A DNA stretch of 64,000 bases, from assembly GCA_964449325.1 (NCBI GenBank), contig CAYUYJ010000004.1, positions 62,001 through 126,000 on the forward strand, given 5' to 3'. Numbering within the stretch: the first letter of the stretch is position 1; each line of letters opens with the position of its first letter. The stretch comes from RGIG3002 sp964449325. GTDB taxonomy: Bacteria > Bacillota > Clostridia > Lachnospirales > Lachnospiraceae. Under the pieces are notes generated by a model. That model saw only the letters and a program-made list of their open reading frames with translations. It was not told the origin of the DNA and ran no database searches. Shown in pieces: positions 32,892-40,544 of this stretch. A program made the position numbers and the translations under genes.

Positions 32892-33530
32892 ATGTCTGAG
32901 ACAAGGGAAAAAATATTAATGACTGCACTTTACTTGTTTGCAAGGGAGGGTTATGAGGCTGTTTCAGTAAGTACAATCGCAGGAGAATTGGGAATGACAA
33001 AAGGAGCTCTATATAGGCATTATAAAAATAAACGTGATATTTTTGATAGCATTGTTGAGAGAATGTATCAAATCGATGCTGAAAGAGCGGAAAAATATGA
33101 AGTTCCACAAGTAAAATATGAAATCCGGCCGGAAGCATATAAAAATCAATCTGCAGAAAAAATTATGGATTTTACGATTGCTCAGTTTTTCTTTTGGACA
33201 GAAGACGAGTTTGCGTCCGATTTTCGTAAGATGCTGACATTGGAGCAATATCGCAATGCAGAAATGGCAGAGCTTTACAGTCAGTGTATTGTTGCAGGAC
33301 CGGTTGACTATATGGAGGATTTGTTTCGTGAACTGATTCAAAAAGGGGTATTGAAAGAGGAAAATCCCAGGCAGCTTGCGGTAGAATATTATGCCCCGCT
33401 TTTCCTTCTTATCAGTATGTTCGATAAAATAGGAGAAAATGAGGATTACGTTGAAATTCTCCGTAATCATACGGAACGCTTTATGCAGAGTCATGTTATG
33501 GATAAGGAAGATATGAAAAGAGTAATTTGA
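32892..33530 (+). CDS. TetR-family transcriptional regulator
   Basis: 212 residues from ATG 32892 after GGAGGAG; an ATG at 32877 lies at the operator edge and is less likely. HTH at about 10-50 (VSTIAGELGMTKGALYRHYK). The C-terminal domain is similar to that of the TetR at 9967 (both have MLTLEQYR/MAMEQFR followed by MAELY/MAELT), so they are paralogs and may recognise each other's sites. GNAT genes follow at 33575 and 34315. Confidence 0.9.
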   Translation: MSETREKILMTALYLFAREGYEAVSVSTIAGELGMTKGALYRHYKNKRDIFDSIVERMYQIDAERAEKYEVPQVKYEIRPEAYKNQSAEKIMDFTIAQFFFWTEDEFASDFRKMLTLEQYRNAEMAELYSQCIVAGPVDYMEDLFRELIQKGVLKEENPRQLAVEYYAPLFLLISMFDKIGENEDYVEILRNHTERFMQSHVMDKEDMKRVI

Positions 33531-33574
33531 GTAGTCGTGCTATATGGCTCGATTATTAAAAACAGGAGGAAGAA

Positions 33575-34201
33575 ATGAATACAAACAATATTATGATACG
33601 TTTAGAGAAAAAAGAAGAATATCGAGAAGTGGAAAATTTGGTAAGAGAAAGTTTTTGGAATGTATATCGTCCGGGATGCTTTGAACATTATGTTTTAAAT
33701 CAACTACGAGATGATCCGGCATTTGTTCCGGAACTTGATTTTGTTATGGAACAGGATGGCAAGCTGATTGGTCAGAATATGTTTATGAGAGCAAATATCA
33801 AGGCGGATGATGGCAGGACTATCCCCATCATGACTATGGGCCCAATCTGCATTACACCTGAACTTAAAAGAAAAGGGTATGGAAAAATTATATTAGACTA
33901 TTCTCTGGAAAAAGCAAAGGAACTTGGCTGTGGTGCTGTCTGTTTTGAAGGTAATATTGACTTTTATGGGAAGAGTGGTTTTACTTATGCCAGCGAATTT
34001 GGTATTCGCTATCATGACTTGCCGGAAGGTGAAGATGCATCCTTTTTTTTATGCAAGGAATTGATCCCGGGATATTTGGATGGGATTACAGGTGAGTATG
34101 CAACGCCACAGGGGTATTTTGTGGATGAGGCAGAGGTGGAAACATTCGATAAGGAGTTTCCGGCTAAAGAAAAATTGAAACTTCCGGGTCAATTATTCTA
34201 G
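33575..34201 (+). CDS. GNAT acetyltransferase
   Basis: 208 residues after AGGAGGAAG. N-terminal MIRLEKKEEYREVENLVRE, acetyl-CoA loop ICITPELKRKGYGKIILDYS, then AVCFEGNIDFYGKSGFTYAS. The C-terminal 50 residues extend beyond the GNAT core (ELIPGYLDGITGEYATPQGY), as in the group often annotated as predicted N-acetyltransferase YhbS-like. Lies 44 bp after tetR, probably in the same unit. Acceptor unknown. Confidence 0.88.
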   Translation: MNTNNIMIRLEKKEEYREVENLVRESFWNVYRPGCFEHYVLNQLRDDPAFVPELDFVMEQDGKLIGQNMFMRANIKADDGRTIPIMTMGPICITPELKRKGYGKIILDYSLEKAKELGCGAVCFEGNIDFYGKSGFTYASEFGIRYHDLPEGEDASFFLCKELIPGYLDGITGEYATPQGYFVDEAEVETFDKEFPAKEKLKLPGQLF

Positions 34202-34216
34202 ATTTGAGGTGAAATT

Positions 34217-34312
34217 ATGGCATCAAGTAAAGACTATTTGCAATTCATTTTAGAGCAGTTATCTGAATTGCCAACGCTAAAACCCAAAAGAAGAGTAGAA
34301 AAGAGGATATGA
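34217..34312 (+). pseudogene. tfoX relic: first and last pieces fused
   Basis: ATG 34217 after GAGGTGAAA. The 31 residues begin MASSKDYLQFILEQLSEL, the usual start of TfoX N-domain proteins, then pass directly to PTLKPKRR, which resembles the C-terminal tail (ELP-x-x-KPK) of the same family. The roughly 70 residues between are absent. The join lies at GAATTG, which codes for the E-L found on both sides in intact relatives, so a deletion between GAATTG repeats is plausible. Overlaps the next gene's possible first ATG. Confidence 0.65.
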
Positions 34313-34314
34313 GT

Positions 34315-34890
34315 ATGATGAATAAGAAGATTACAATTCGTCCGGAAGAACATAGAGATTACAAGAGTATTATTTCTCTAATTTTGCGTTCGTTTCAAGA
34401 AGGAACAGACTATTCTGATGGAAGCGATATTATTGCATTTGTAGAGGAAATCAGAGATTCAAAATATTATATTCCAGAGTTATCCTTTGTTGCAGAATTA
34501 GATAACGAGGTGGTAGGACACTTTTTGTTTTCACATTTTCCGTTATCACCTACAAGAGAAGGAGGACATGATGAAAATCCAACCTCTGAAATTGTTATGT
34601 TAGCACCAGTATCAGTTCATGCTGATTATTTCCATCAGGGAATAGGAAGCGCTATGCTTAAAATGGGAATTGAGAAGGTAAAGGAAATGGGCTATAAAGG
34701 AATAACCGTTGAAGGAAATTTTAATTTCTATAATAAAGTTGGATTTAAAACATCATCAGAGTACAACATTTTTCCGACAAGTGGATGGCCAATGGAAGAA
34801 CCACGATGCATGATGTGTCAAGAAACATATGAAGGATCGTTGAATGGAATACATGGTTATATCGTTTATGACATGTATTTCAATGCATAA
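34315..34890 (+). CDS. GNAT acetyltransferase, YhbS-like
   Basis: 191 residues from ATG 34315, 8 nt after GAGG; ATGs at 34309 and 34318 are alternatives. Start KKITIRPEEHRDYKSIISLI, acetyl-CoA loop VSVHADYFHQGIGSAMLKMG, then ITVEGNFNFYNKVGFKTSS and the same extended C-terminus as the gene at 33575. Likely a diverged sister of that gene. Acceptor unknown. Confidence 0.88.
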   Translation: MMNKKITIRPEEHRDYKSIISLILRSFQEGTDYSDGSDIIAFVEEIRDSKYYIPELSFVAELDNEVVGHFLFSHFPLSPTREGGHDENPTSEIVMLAPVSVHADYFHQGIGSAMLKMGIEKVKEMGYKGITVEGNFNFYNKVGFKTSSEYNIFPTSGWPMEEPRCMMCQETYEGSLNGIHGYIVYDMYFNA

Positions 34891-34915
34891 AATCGGAATT
34901 TGTGGGGTGATTAGT

Positions 34916-35221
34916 ATGATAGCTTTTAGTATAATGATGTGGTTTGTTTCTACTATACTCGTGTTCTTGAGCATTTCTTTATTACGAGGAAATTATGCAA
35001 GTGTGCATGGAAAAGTATTAGATAGCACAGATGATAAGGAAGGGTATGCAAAAGCTCTCGGAAAACCTATTTTATTATTAGGAGTTGGTATTGCTGTGGC
35101 GGGAATAACAGCTGTTGTATTACAACAGAAGTATTCAATAATTATCGCTGTTGCCTTTATAGTGATTATATTGATTATCGCTGCAATATGGGTCGGTAAG
35201 ATTCAAAAAAGATTTTCGTAA
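34916..35221 (+). CDS. Small membrane protein, DUF3784-like
   Basis: 101 residues from ATG 34916 with GGGGTGA upstream; the frame is open 24 codons further but has no site there. Three hydrophobic segments at about 2-20, 50-70 and 75-95 with a charged loop HGKVLDSTDDKEGYAKALGK between the first two, the plan of DUF3784-type proteins. Function unknown. Follows the GNAT gene by 25 bp. Confidence 0.6.
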   Translation: MIAFSIMMWFVSTILVFLSISLLRGNYASVHGKVLDSTDDKEGYAKALGKPILLLGVGIAVAGITAVVLQQKYSIIIAVAFIVIILIIAAIWVGKIQKRFS

Positions 35222-35291
35222 ATCGTTGTTTGTCGATTTGGTAAATTGTCAGACGGCACATTTGCACGAGTGGAAACAGTACAAAGGAAAT

Positions 35292-35328
35292 GTCAATCAA
35301 AATAGTTGATGATTGACTCTGTTTTTTT
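35292..35328 (+). terminator. Terminator before the flavodoxin-ferredoxin gene
   Basis: GTCAATCA (35292-35299) pairs with TGATTGAC (35310-35317), loop 10 nt, followed by TCTGTTTTTTT. Confidence 0.75.
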
Positions 35329-35370
35329 AGCTATGAAAATCTAAAACGGAAAAAATTGGAGTGGGATGAA

Positions 35371-36129
35371 ATGATTGGAATATATTTTAGTGGGACAGGG
35401 AATACAAAACATTGCATCGAAAAATTGATAGAAATGGTGGATAGTTCTGCAAAAGTTATACCATTAGAAAGCGAAGATATTATAAAAGAGATTAAGAGAA
35501 ATAAAACTATAATTCTGGGTTATCCAACACAATTTTCTAATGCTCCTTTTATGGTGCGCGATTTTATTAAAAGAAATGCTTCCTTATGGAAAGGGAAAAA
35601 AGTATTTTGTGTAAATACAATGGGGCTTTTCAGTGGTGATGGAACAGGTTGTACAGCAAGAATTTTAAAGAAGTATGGTGCAGAAATCCTGGGAGGTATG
35701 CAAATAAAAATGCCTGATTCAGTCTGTGACAGTAAACTGTTAAAAAAGGATATTGAAGAAAACCGGCAAATCGTTAAAAATGCAGATAAGCGTATAGAAC
35801 AGGTTGCAGAACAAATCAGGCAGGGAAAATATCCTAGGGAAGGGTTATCGTTCATAGCACATATCAAGGGATTATTTGGACAAAGGCTATGGTTCTATCG
35901 TAAAACGATGGGTTATTCCAATAAATTAAAGATAAGCGATTCATGTATTGGTTGTGGATTGTGTGCTTCTTTGTGCCCGATGAAGAATATATCGATGATT
36001 GATGGAAAAGCGGTGGCAGATACAAAGTGTACGATGTGTTATCGCTGTATAAGCCGTTGTCCTGAAAAAGCAATTACTCTGGTAGGAGACGAAGTAAAAG
36101 AGCAATGCCAATTTGAAAAATACAGTTAA
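35371..36129 (+). CDS. EFR1-type flavodoxin plus 2[4Fe-4S] ferredoxin
   Basis: 252 residues from ATG 35371. Flavodoxin-like domain at 1-150 (IYFSGTGNTKHCIEKL as FMN loop, TMGLFSGDGTGCTAR as third loop). C-terminal ferredoxin with two clusters: CIGCGLCASLCP and CTMCYRCISRCP. This domain pairing is the EFR1 (elongated flavodoxin/ferredoxin) family of anaerobes, expected to pass electrons between FMN and Fe-S clusters in the cytoplasm. Partner enzyme not visible here. Confidence 0.9.
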   Translation: MIGIYFSGTGNTKHCIEKLIEMVDSSAKVIPLESEDIIKEIKRNKTIILGYPTQFSNAPFMVRDFIKRNASLWKGKKVFCVNTMGLFSGDGTGCTARILKKYGAEILGGMQIKMPDSVCDSKLLKKDIEENRQIVKNADKRIEQVAEQIRQGKYPREGLSFIAHIKGLFGQRLWFYRKTMGYSNKLKISDSCIGCGLCASLCPMKNISMIDGKAVADTKCTMCYRCISRCPEKAITLVGDEVKEQCQFEKYS

Positions 36130-36155
36130 TCAGCAGAAACAATGTATTGAAGTAA

Positions 36156-36280
36156 GGCAGAAGAAATTAGTTCAGAAGGAAATTATCCGGGAGCAGATGT
36201 AGTAGAAATTGTAAATCTTCGTGGTGACGAGACAACACACAGATGCAGATCCGATAAATTAGTAATTAAATTTTACTGAT
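36156..36280 (+). other. Coding-like stretch without a start (possible gene relic)
   Basis: Between a TGA near 36150 and TGA 36278-36280 one frame reads AEEISSEGNYPGADVVEIVN then LRGDETTHRCRSDKLV. Composition and lack of stops look like protein-coding sequence, but there is no start codon or binding site, and I recognise no family. The 3' part overlaps the terminator stem at 36249. It may be the tail of a deleted gene. Confidence 0.3.
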
Positions 36281-36289
36281 TTATCGGAT
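36249..36289 (+). terminator. Terminator before gntR
   Basis: ATCCGATAAATTAGTAA (36249-36265) pairs with TTACTGATTTATCGGAT (36273-36289), one mismatch in 17, followed by TTTAAATTATATT. Confidence 0.75.
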
Positions 36290-36300
36290 TTTAAATTATA

Positions 36301-36349
36301 TTGACAAAAGTGTCATAAATGAATATAATGTACTTATACGATAAGTACA
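36301..36349 (+). promoter_or_regulatory. gntR/ABC promoter with 9-bp operator arms
   Basis: TTGACA (36301-36306) and TATAAT (36324-36329), 17 bp apart. Directly downstream TGTACTTAT (36329-36337) and ATAAGTACA (36341-36349) form a perfect 9-bp inverted repeat with 3-bp centre, the size expected for a GntR/YtrA dimer. TGACA...TGTCA at 36302-36315 is a second small dyad. Confidence 0.8.
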
Positions 36350-36376
36350 CATAAGAACACAAAAAGGGGTGACGTT

Positions 36377-36751
36377 GTGGAAATTATTATAAGCAGCAAC
36401 ACGAGCAAGCCGATATATGAGCAGATAACTTCACAGATAAAAGCCATGATTATGAGTGGCGAATTACAGACCGGTGACGCCATTCCCTCTATGCGGGCTT
36501 TGGCAAAATCTATTCATGTAAGTGTCATTACGGTTCAAAAAGCGTATGAGGATTTACAAAGAGATGGCTTTATTGAAACAACTGTCGGCAGAGGAAGTTT
36601 TGTGTCGGCACAGAATAAAGACTTCTATCAGGAGGAACAGCAGCGGTTAGCAGAAGAACATTTACAGGAAGCCGCAGACATTGGACGAACAAATGGAATA
36701 CCATTAGAAAAACTAAAGGAGCTTTTGGCGATATTTTATGAGGAGGACTAG
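36377..36751 (+). CDS. GntR-family regulator, YtrA type, GTG start
   Basis: 124 residues from GTG 36377, preceded by AAAAGGGGTGA. GntR winged helix at 8-75: KPIYEQITSQIKAMIMSGEL, DAIPSMRALAKSIHVSVITV, then GRGSFVSAQN. Only a short helical C-terminus follows, as in YtrA regulators. In Bacillus these repress an ABC operon induced by cell-wall antibiotics. The ATPase gene follows, with AGGAGG inside the end of this gene. Confidence 0.92.
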   Translation: MEIIISSNTSKPIYEQITSQIKAMIMSGELQTGDAIPSMRALAKSIHVSVITVQKAYEDLQRDGFIETTVGRGSFVSAQNKDFYQEEQQRLAEEHLQEAADIGRTNGIPLEKLKELLAIFYEED

Positions 36752-36753
36752 TG

Positions 36754-37614
36754 ATGGATGCTATTTTGCAAGTAGAAAATCTGACAAAACAGTATAATGA
36801 CTTTAAGCTGGACCATGTTTCGTTTTCCGTTCCAAAAGGAACTGTCATGGGATTGATTGGAGAAAACGGAGCCGGGAAAAGTACAACTATTAATGCAATT
36901 CTTAACCTTATCCATATGGACGATGGTACAGTTAATTTTTGGGGGCAGGAATTATCATCTTCAAAACAGCTTAAGGAGGACATAGGTGTTGTGTTCGACG
37001 GTATCAATTTTTATGAAACCTTAACACCGGTCAAAGTTGGAAAAATTTCCCGTGCAGCATATAAACAGTGGGATGAAAATTTATATCAGGATTTTTTGAA
37101 ACGTTTTCAGGTCCCTTCTGACAAAGAAATTAAGACTTTATCCAAAGGAATGAAGATGAAATTATGTATAGCTGTGGCGCTTTCTCATAAGCCTAAGCTA
37201 TTGATTTTGGACGAAGCTACCAGCGGACTTGACCCTGTTATGCGTGATGATATTCTTGACATTTTACTTGATTTTGTACAGGATGAAAATCACTCTATTT
37301 TGATGTCTTCTCACATCACAACGGATTTAGAGAAAATTGCTGATTACATTACCTTTATTCATCGGGGGAAAGTGCTATTTTGTAAAGCAAAGGATGAATT
37401 GCGCTATCGTTATGGCATTATCCGTTGCGGAGCGGCTACTTTCAATCAGATTGATAAAACAGAAATCCTTGCTTATCGCAAAGAAGACTATCAATGGAAT
37501 GTGCTTGTGGCTGACAAAGAAAAAGCTGCAAGAAAATACAAAAATGCAGTCGTGGATGATGCAACGATTGACGATATTCTGCTACTGTATGTGAAAGGAG
37601 AACAAGCCGGATGA
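36754..37614 (+). CDS. ABC transporter ATP-binding protein, YtrB type
   Basis: 286 residues from ATG 36754 (GTG 36751 also possible), 7 nt after AGGAGG. Walker A GENGAGKSTT, signature TLSKGMKMKLCIAVAL (variant of LSGGQ), Walker B LLILDEATSGLDP, and switch SSHITTDLEKIAD. Belongs to the ATPases paired with ABC-2 permeases under GntR control. Its permease overlaps by 4 bp but is cut short, so the transporter may be inactive. Confidence 0.92.
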   Translation: MDAILQVENLTKQYNDFKLDHVSFSVPKGTVMGLIGENGAGKSTTINAILNLIHMDDGTVNFWGQELSSSKQLKEDIGVVFDGINFYETLTPVKVGKISRAAYKQWDENLYQDFLKRFQVPSDKEIKTLSKGMKMKLCIAVALSHKPKLLILDEATSGLDPVMRDDILDILLDFVQDENHSILMSSHITTDLEKIADYITFIHRGKVLFCKAKDELRYRYGIIRCGAATFNQIDKTEILAYRKEDYQWNVLVADKEKAARKYKNAVVDDATIDDILLLYVKGEQAG

Positions 37615-37805
37615 AAAGTCTTATCTTGAAAGATTTATACAATATCGGACACAATGCAAAATCCATGCTGTTTATGCTTGTCATGTTTGCTGTTATCATT
37701 ATCCCTTCTTCCGGTGTTCAGGGATATATTTTTGTAAGCGCGATATTATGCAGTATGATGATTGTGACAACATTTTCTTTTGATGTCAGGAGCTTTGAAA
37801 AATAG
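37611..37805 (+). pseudogene. ABC-2 permease, truncated after two membrane segments
   Basis: ATG 37611 overlaps the ATPase stop (ATGA). 64 residues: MKSLILKDLYNIGHNAKSML, two hydrophobic segments, then FSFD where the family normally continues with four more segments (over 200 residues in all). Here it ends VRSFEK and stops at 37805. The 3' two thirds are missing. The next frame (37855) is itself missing its 5' part, so one deletion could have removed both. Confidence 0.75.
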
Positions 37806-37854
37806 GCAGCTAACAGATAAATGAACAAAATTTCATTCATGGAAGAGGGAAAAT

Positions 37855-38295
37855 ATGCCGAAGTCAAAAGAGGAATTGTTCCGGGAAATATTAAAAATTG
37901 CAGATGGAAGTCAGACCGTAAAACAAATGAAGCTGCTTGTGAAAATGCCGGTTAGTGCGAAGGAAAAAATACGAATTTTGTCGGAGACTATTATGAAAAG
38001 ACTGGAAACTGATGAAAACTTTGCGGCAATGATAGCGCTGAACACACAAATGCTGTTGGAGAAAAATATGGAATATTCCTCAGAAGATACGACATATCAA
38101 ACGCAATTGTATCAGTATACAGCAAAAATTATAGAACAGGGGCAAAAAGAAAAGAGTATGGTAGACGGCTCAAGTATGAAGCTTGCAGATTACTATTGGG
38201 GGGTGGTCTATTTGTATTCCCTAAAGCGTCTGTTTACAACGGAATATGAAATGATTTCCATGGAAGATTTGGAAAGAACCATTGTGAAAGGGTGA
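37855..38295 (+). CDS. TetR-like protein lacking the DNA-binding domain
   Basis: 146 residues with GAAGAGGG before ATG 37855. The start PKSKEELFREILKIADGS resembles the end of a TetR HTH (the K-S-K-E-E-L-F helix that normally follows Y-x-x-F), and the rest is an all-helical TetR ligand domain (FAAMIALNTQMLLEKN, MKLADYYWGVVYLYSLKRLF). The 40 or so residues of HTH are missing. It can probably be translated and could dimerise without binding DNA, or is simply a relic. A two-component module follows closely. Confidence 0.6.
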   Translation: MPKSKEELFREILKIADGSQTVKQMKLLVKMPVSAKEKIRILSETIMKRLETDENFAAMIALNTQMLLEKNMEYSSEDTTYQTQLYQYTAKIIEQGQKEKSMVDGSSMKLADYYWGVVYLYSLKRLFTTEYEMISMEDLERTIVKG

Positions 38296-38302
38296 GATGC
38301 AC

Positions 38303-38959
38303 ATGAAAAAAATATTGATTCTCGAAGACGATATTATGATTGCCTCAGGTATTACATATGCATTAGAGGCGGAAGGGTATGAGCCGATTCATGCTGCGGA
38401 TGTGCGTTCCGCTATAGACACCATTGGTAAAACCCCATTTGATTTGGCGATACTGGATATGCAGCTTCCGGATGGAAATGGGTTTGATGTAAGCAAAAAA
38501 TTGATGGGAAAGGATACTCCTGTCATTTTCCTTACTATAGTGGATGATGAGTCAAATATAGTGAAAGCGTTTGATGAAGGGGCAGATGATTATGTGGTAA
38601 AACCCTTCAGAATCAGAGAACTCATCGCCAGAGTGAAAAGAACATTGGAAAACCATAGCAGTGGAAGTACGAATGTGATTGAGATTGGTTCGGTAAAAGT
38701 AGATGTGAAAGTCGGCAAAGTTTTTGTGCATGGAGAGCAGGTGGAACTCACTGCACTTGAATACAGATTACTTTTGATTTTTGCAAATAATAGAGGAATA
38801 CTTATGACAAGAGAGCAGATTCTTGAAAAAATATGGGATATTGACGGCAATTTTGTCGAAGACAATACACTTACTGTTTATGTAAAACGCTTGCGGGAAA
38901 AATTAGGAGATGCAATCAGTATCGAAACTGTAAGGGGGATAGGATATCGTGTGGATTAA
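38303..38959 (+). CDS. OmpR-family response regulator
   Basis: 218 residues from ATG 38303, 8 nt after GGGTGA. Receiver with LILEDDIMIASG, Asp in LAILDMQLPDGNGFD, Thr in FLTIVDDE, Lys in YVVKPF. DNA-binding domain with LTALEYRLLLIFANNRGILM and TVRGIGYRVD. Overlaps the kinase gene by 11 bp. Second regulator/kinase/ABC module of the window; related to but not a copy of the one at 13894. Confidence 0.92.
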   Translation: MKKILILEDDIMIASGITYALEAEGYEPIHAADVRSAIDTIGKTPFDLAILDMQLPDGNGFDVSKKLMGKDTPVIFLTIVDDESNIVKAFDEGADDYVVKPFRIRELIARVKRTLENHSSGSTNVIEIGSVKVDVKVGKVFVHGEQVELTALEYRLLLIFANNRGILMTREQILEKIWDIDGNFVEDNTLTVYVKRLREKLGDAISIETVRGIGYRVD

Positions 38960-39773
38960 GAAAAAAGAGGTTGAGAAGTTATCGGAGCTTGTCAAAGGAT
39001 TTATTTCCGAAGATGAGGTGGACATTCGGGATAACAAAGAGGGTGCATTTAGTATATTAAAAAACGATATTTATGCGTTTGTAAATACCAGAAATGAACA
39101 ACTGAAAAAAGTAGAGGAGCAAAGAGACGTTCTTGCTGAGTATATGGCAGATATTTCTCATCAGTTAAAAACCCCGATTACTTCAATGGTGATTATGACT
39201 GACTTACTTGAGACAGCAGATTCTGAAAAACGTTCTGAATTCATTCATAATATTAAGTACTCCCTGAATAAGATGGAATGGCTTGTGGGAGCACTTCTTA
39301 AGATGGCAAAGATTGATGCAAAGGCTATTACATTTTCAAAAAGAGAGGTTAAGGTGTCTGAACTGATAGAAGAGATTAAGCCTTCTGTAGATATTTTATT
39401 AGATATTAATAATCAGTCGTTACAATTAGCAAATGACTTCGTAATCAGTTGTGATAAAAAGTGGACGGTAGAGGCACTTACTAATATTGTGAAGAATGCG
39501 ATTGAACATTCCCCTAAGGATAGTGAAATTGTAATTGATAGCGGTGATAACCCTATGTACCAATGGATTTCGGTTATGGATAGTGGTGAGGGGATGAATC
39601 GTAACAGTTTTGCAACGTTATTTAAAAGATTTGAATACTCTACAAAGGAAAATGGATTTGGAATTGGTATGCCACTTGCTTTGTCCATTATAAAAGGGCA
39701 GGGTGGCGATATTGACATAGATTTTGGTGGAAAAGGTCATGGGGCAACCTTTATTATAAAGCTTTTTAAGTGA
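38949..39773 (+). CDS. Histidine kinase without membrane segments, GTG start
   Basis: 274 residues from GTG 38949 inside the end of the regulator gene. HisKA MADISHQLKTPITSMVIMTD, ATPase NIVKNAIEHSPKD, DSGEGM and GFGIGMPLALSII. It begins WIKKKEVEKLSEL, which in related kinases follows the second membrane helix, so the sensor and its segments appear to be lost or were never present. Soluble signalling, or dependence on the ABC permease at 40541 for input, is possible. Confidence 0.85.
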   Translation: MWIKKKEVEKLSELVKGFISEDEVDIRDNKEGAFSILKNDIYAFVNTRNEQLKKVEEQRDVLAEYMADISHQLKTPITSMVIMTDLLETADSEKRSEFIHNIKYSLNKMEWLVGALLKMAKIDAKAITFSKREVKVSELIEEIKPSVDILLDINNQSLQLANDFVISCDKKWTVEALTNIVKNAIEHSPKDSEIVIDSGDNPMYQWISVMDSGEGMNRNSFATLFKRFEYSTKENGFGIGMPLALSIIKGQGGDIDIDFGGKGHGATFIIKLFK

Positions 39774-39780
39774 CTAAATT

Positions 39781-39821
39781 GTCATTTTATCTTTTTATAT
39801 TGTCACCGGACAGTCATTTTA
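39781..39821 (+). promoter_or_regulatory. GTCATTTTA direct repeats before the ABC genes
   Basis: GTCATTTTA occurs at 39781-39789 and 39813-39821, a 32-bp period (three turns), with a further GTCACCGGACAGTCA between. OmpR-type regulators bind such direct repeats, and the regulator at 38303 is the obvious candidate. No good -35 accompanies them, as expected for an activated promoter. Confidence 0.5.
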
Positions 39822-39860
39822 CATTGCTAACATAGAGACAAAAGAAAAGGAGGAAATAAG

Positions 39861-40544
39861 ATGGCTGTTTTAGAGGTAATGAACTTAACAAAGAAATATG
39901 GTCAGGGAGAATCAGAGGTAGTGGCACTTGATCATGTTTCTTTTTCTGTTGAAAAAGGAGAATTTGTGGCAATAATCGGAGCTTCAGGTTCAGGAAAATC
40001 GACTTTGATGAATATGATTGGAGGTATTGATAATCCAACAAGCGGATCTGTTTTAATTGATGGAAAAGATATATCCAATATGAACGAGGATGAACTGGCA
40101 ATTTTTCGCAGAAGAAATCTTGGGATGATTTATCAGTTTTATAACCTGATTCCAACGCTCACAGCTGAGGAGAATATCGTTTTACCGTGGAGACTGGATG
40201 GGCGAAAGGCAAATCAGGAACGGGTTGATGAGATTATAAGGGTTTTAGGACTTACAGAAAGAGCAAAGCACCTTCCGGGACAGATGTCCGGTGGACAACA
40301 ACAAAGAGTATCCATAGGACGTGCTTTGATTAATGAGCCGGCATTTATTTTGGCCGATGAACCAACCGGAAATCTGGATAGTAAAAACAGCAGAGAGATT
40401 ATTGATTTACTTAAAATTGCAAATCAAAAATACAATCAGACGATATTACTCATAACGCATGATGATAAAATTGCGCTTTCGGCAGATCGTGTCATCACAA
40501 TTGGTGATGGAAAGATTATCGGAGATGAGGTGATGAAGTCATGA
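39861..40544 (+). CDS. ABC transporter ATP-binding protein, MacB/BceA type
   Basis: 227 residues after AAAGGAGGAAA. Walker A GASGSGKST, Q-loop MIYQFYNLIPTL, signature MSGGQQQRVSIGRAL, Walker B FILADEPTGNLDS. About the same length and plan as the ATPase at 15744. Its stop overlaps the permease start (ATGA). Probably induced through the GTCATTTTA repeats. Confidence 0.93.
   Translation: MAVLEVMNLTKKYGQGESEVVALDHVSFSVEKGEFVAIIGASGSGKSTLMNMIGGIDNPTSGSVLIDGKDISNMNEDELAIFRRRNLGMIYQFYNLIPTLTAEENIVLPWRLDGRKANQERVDEIIRVLGLTERAKHLPGQMSGGQQQRVSIGRALINEPAFILADEPTGNLDSKNSREIIDLLKIANQKYNQTILLITHDDKIALSADRVITIGDGKIIGDEVMKS

Noticed and set aside
33009..33494. Long minus-strand frame opposite the TetR gene
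   Set aside because: It is the mirror of a well-supported TetR gene, has no binding site and reads as a Phe/Ile/Cys-rich string with no family resemblance.
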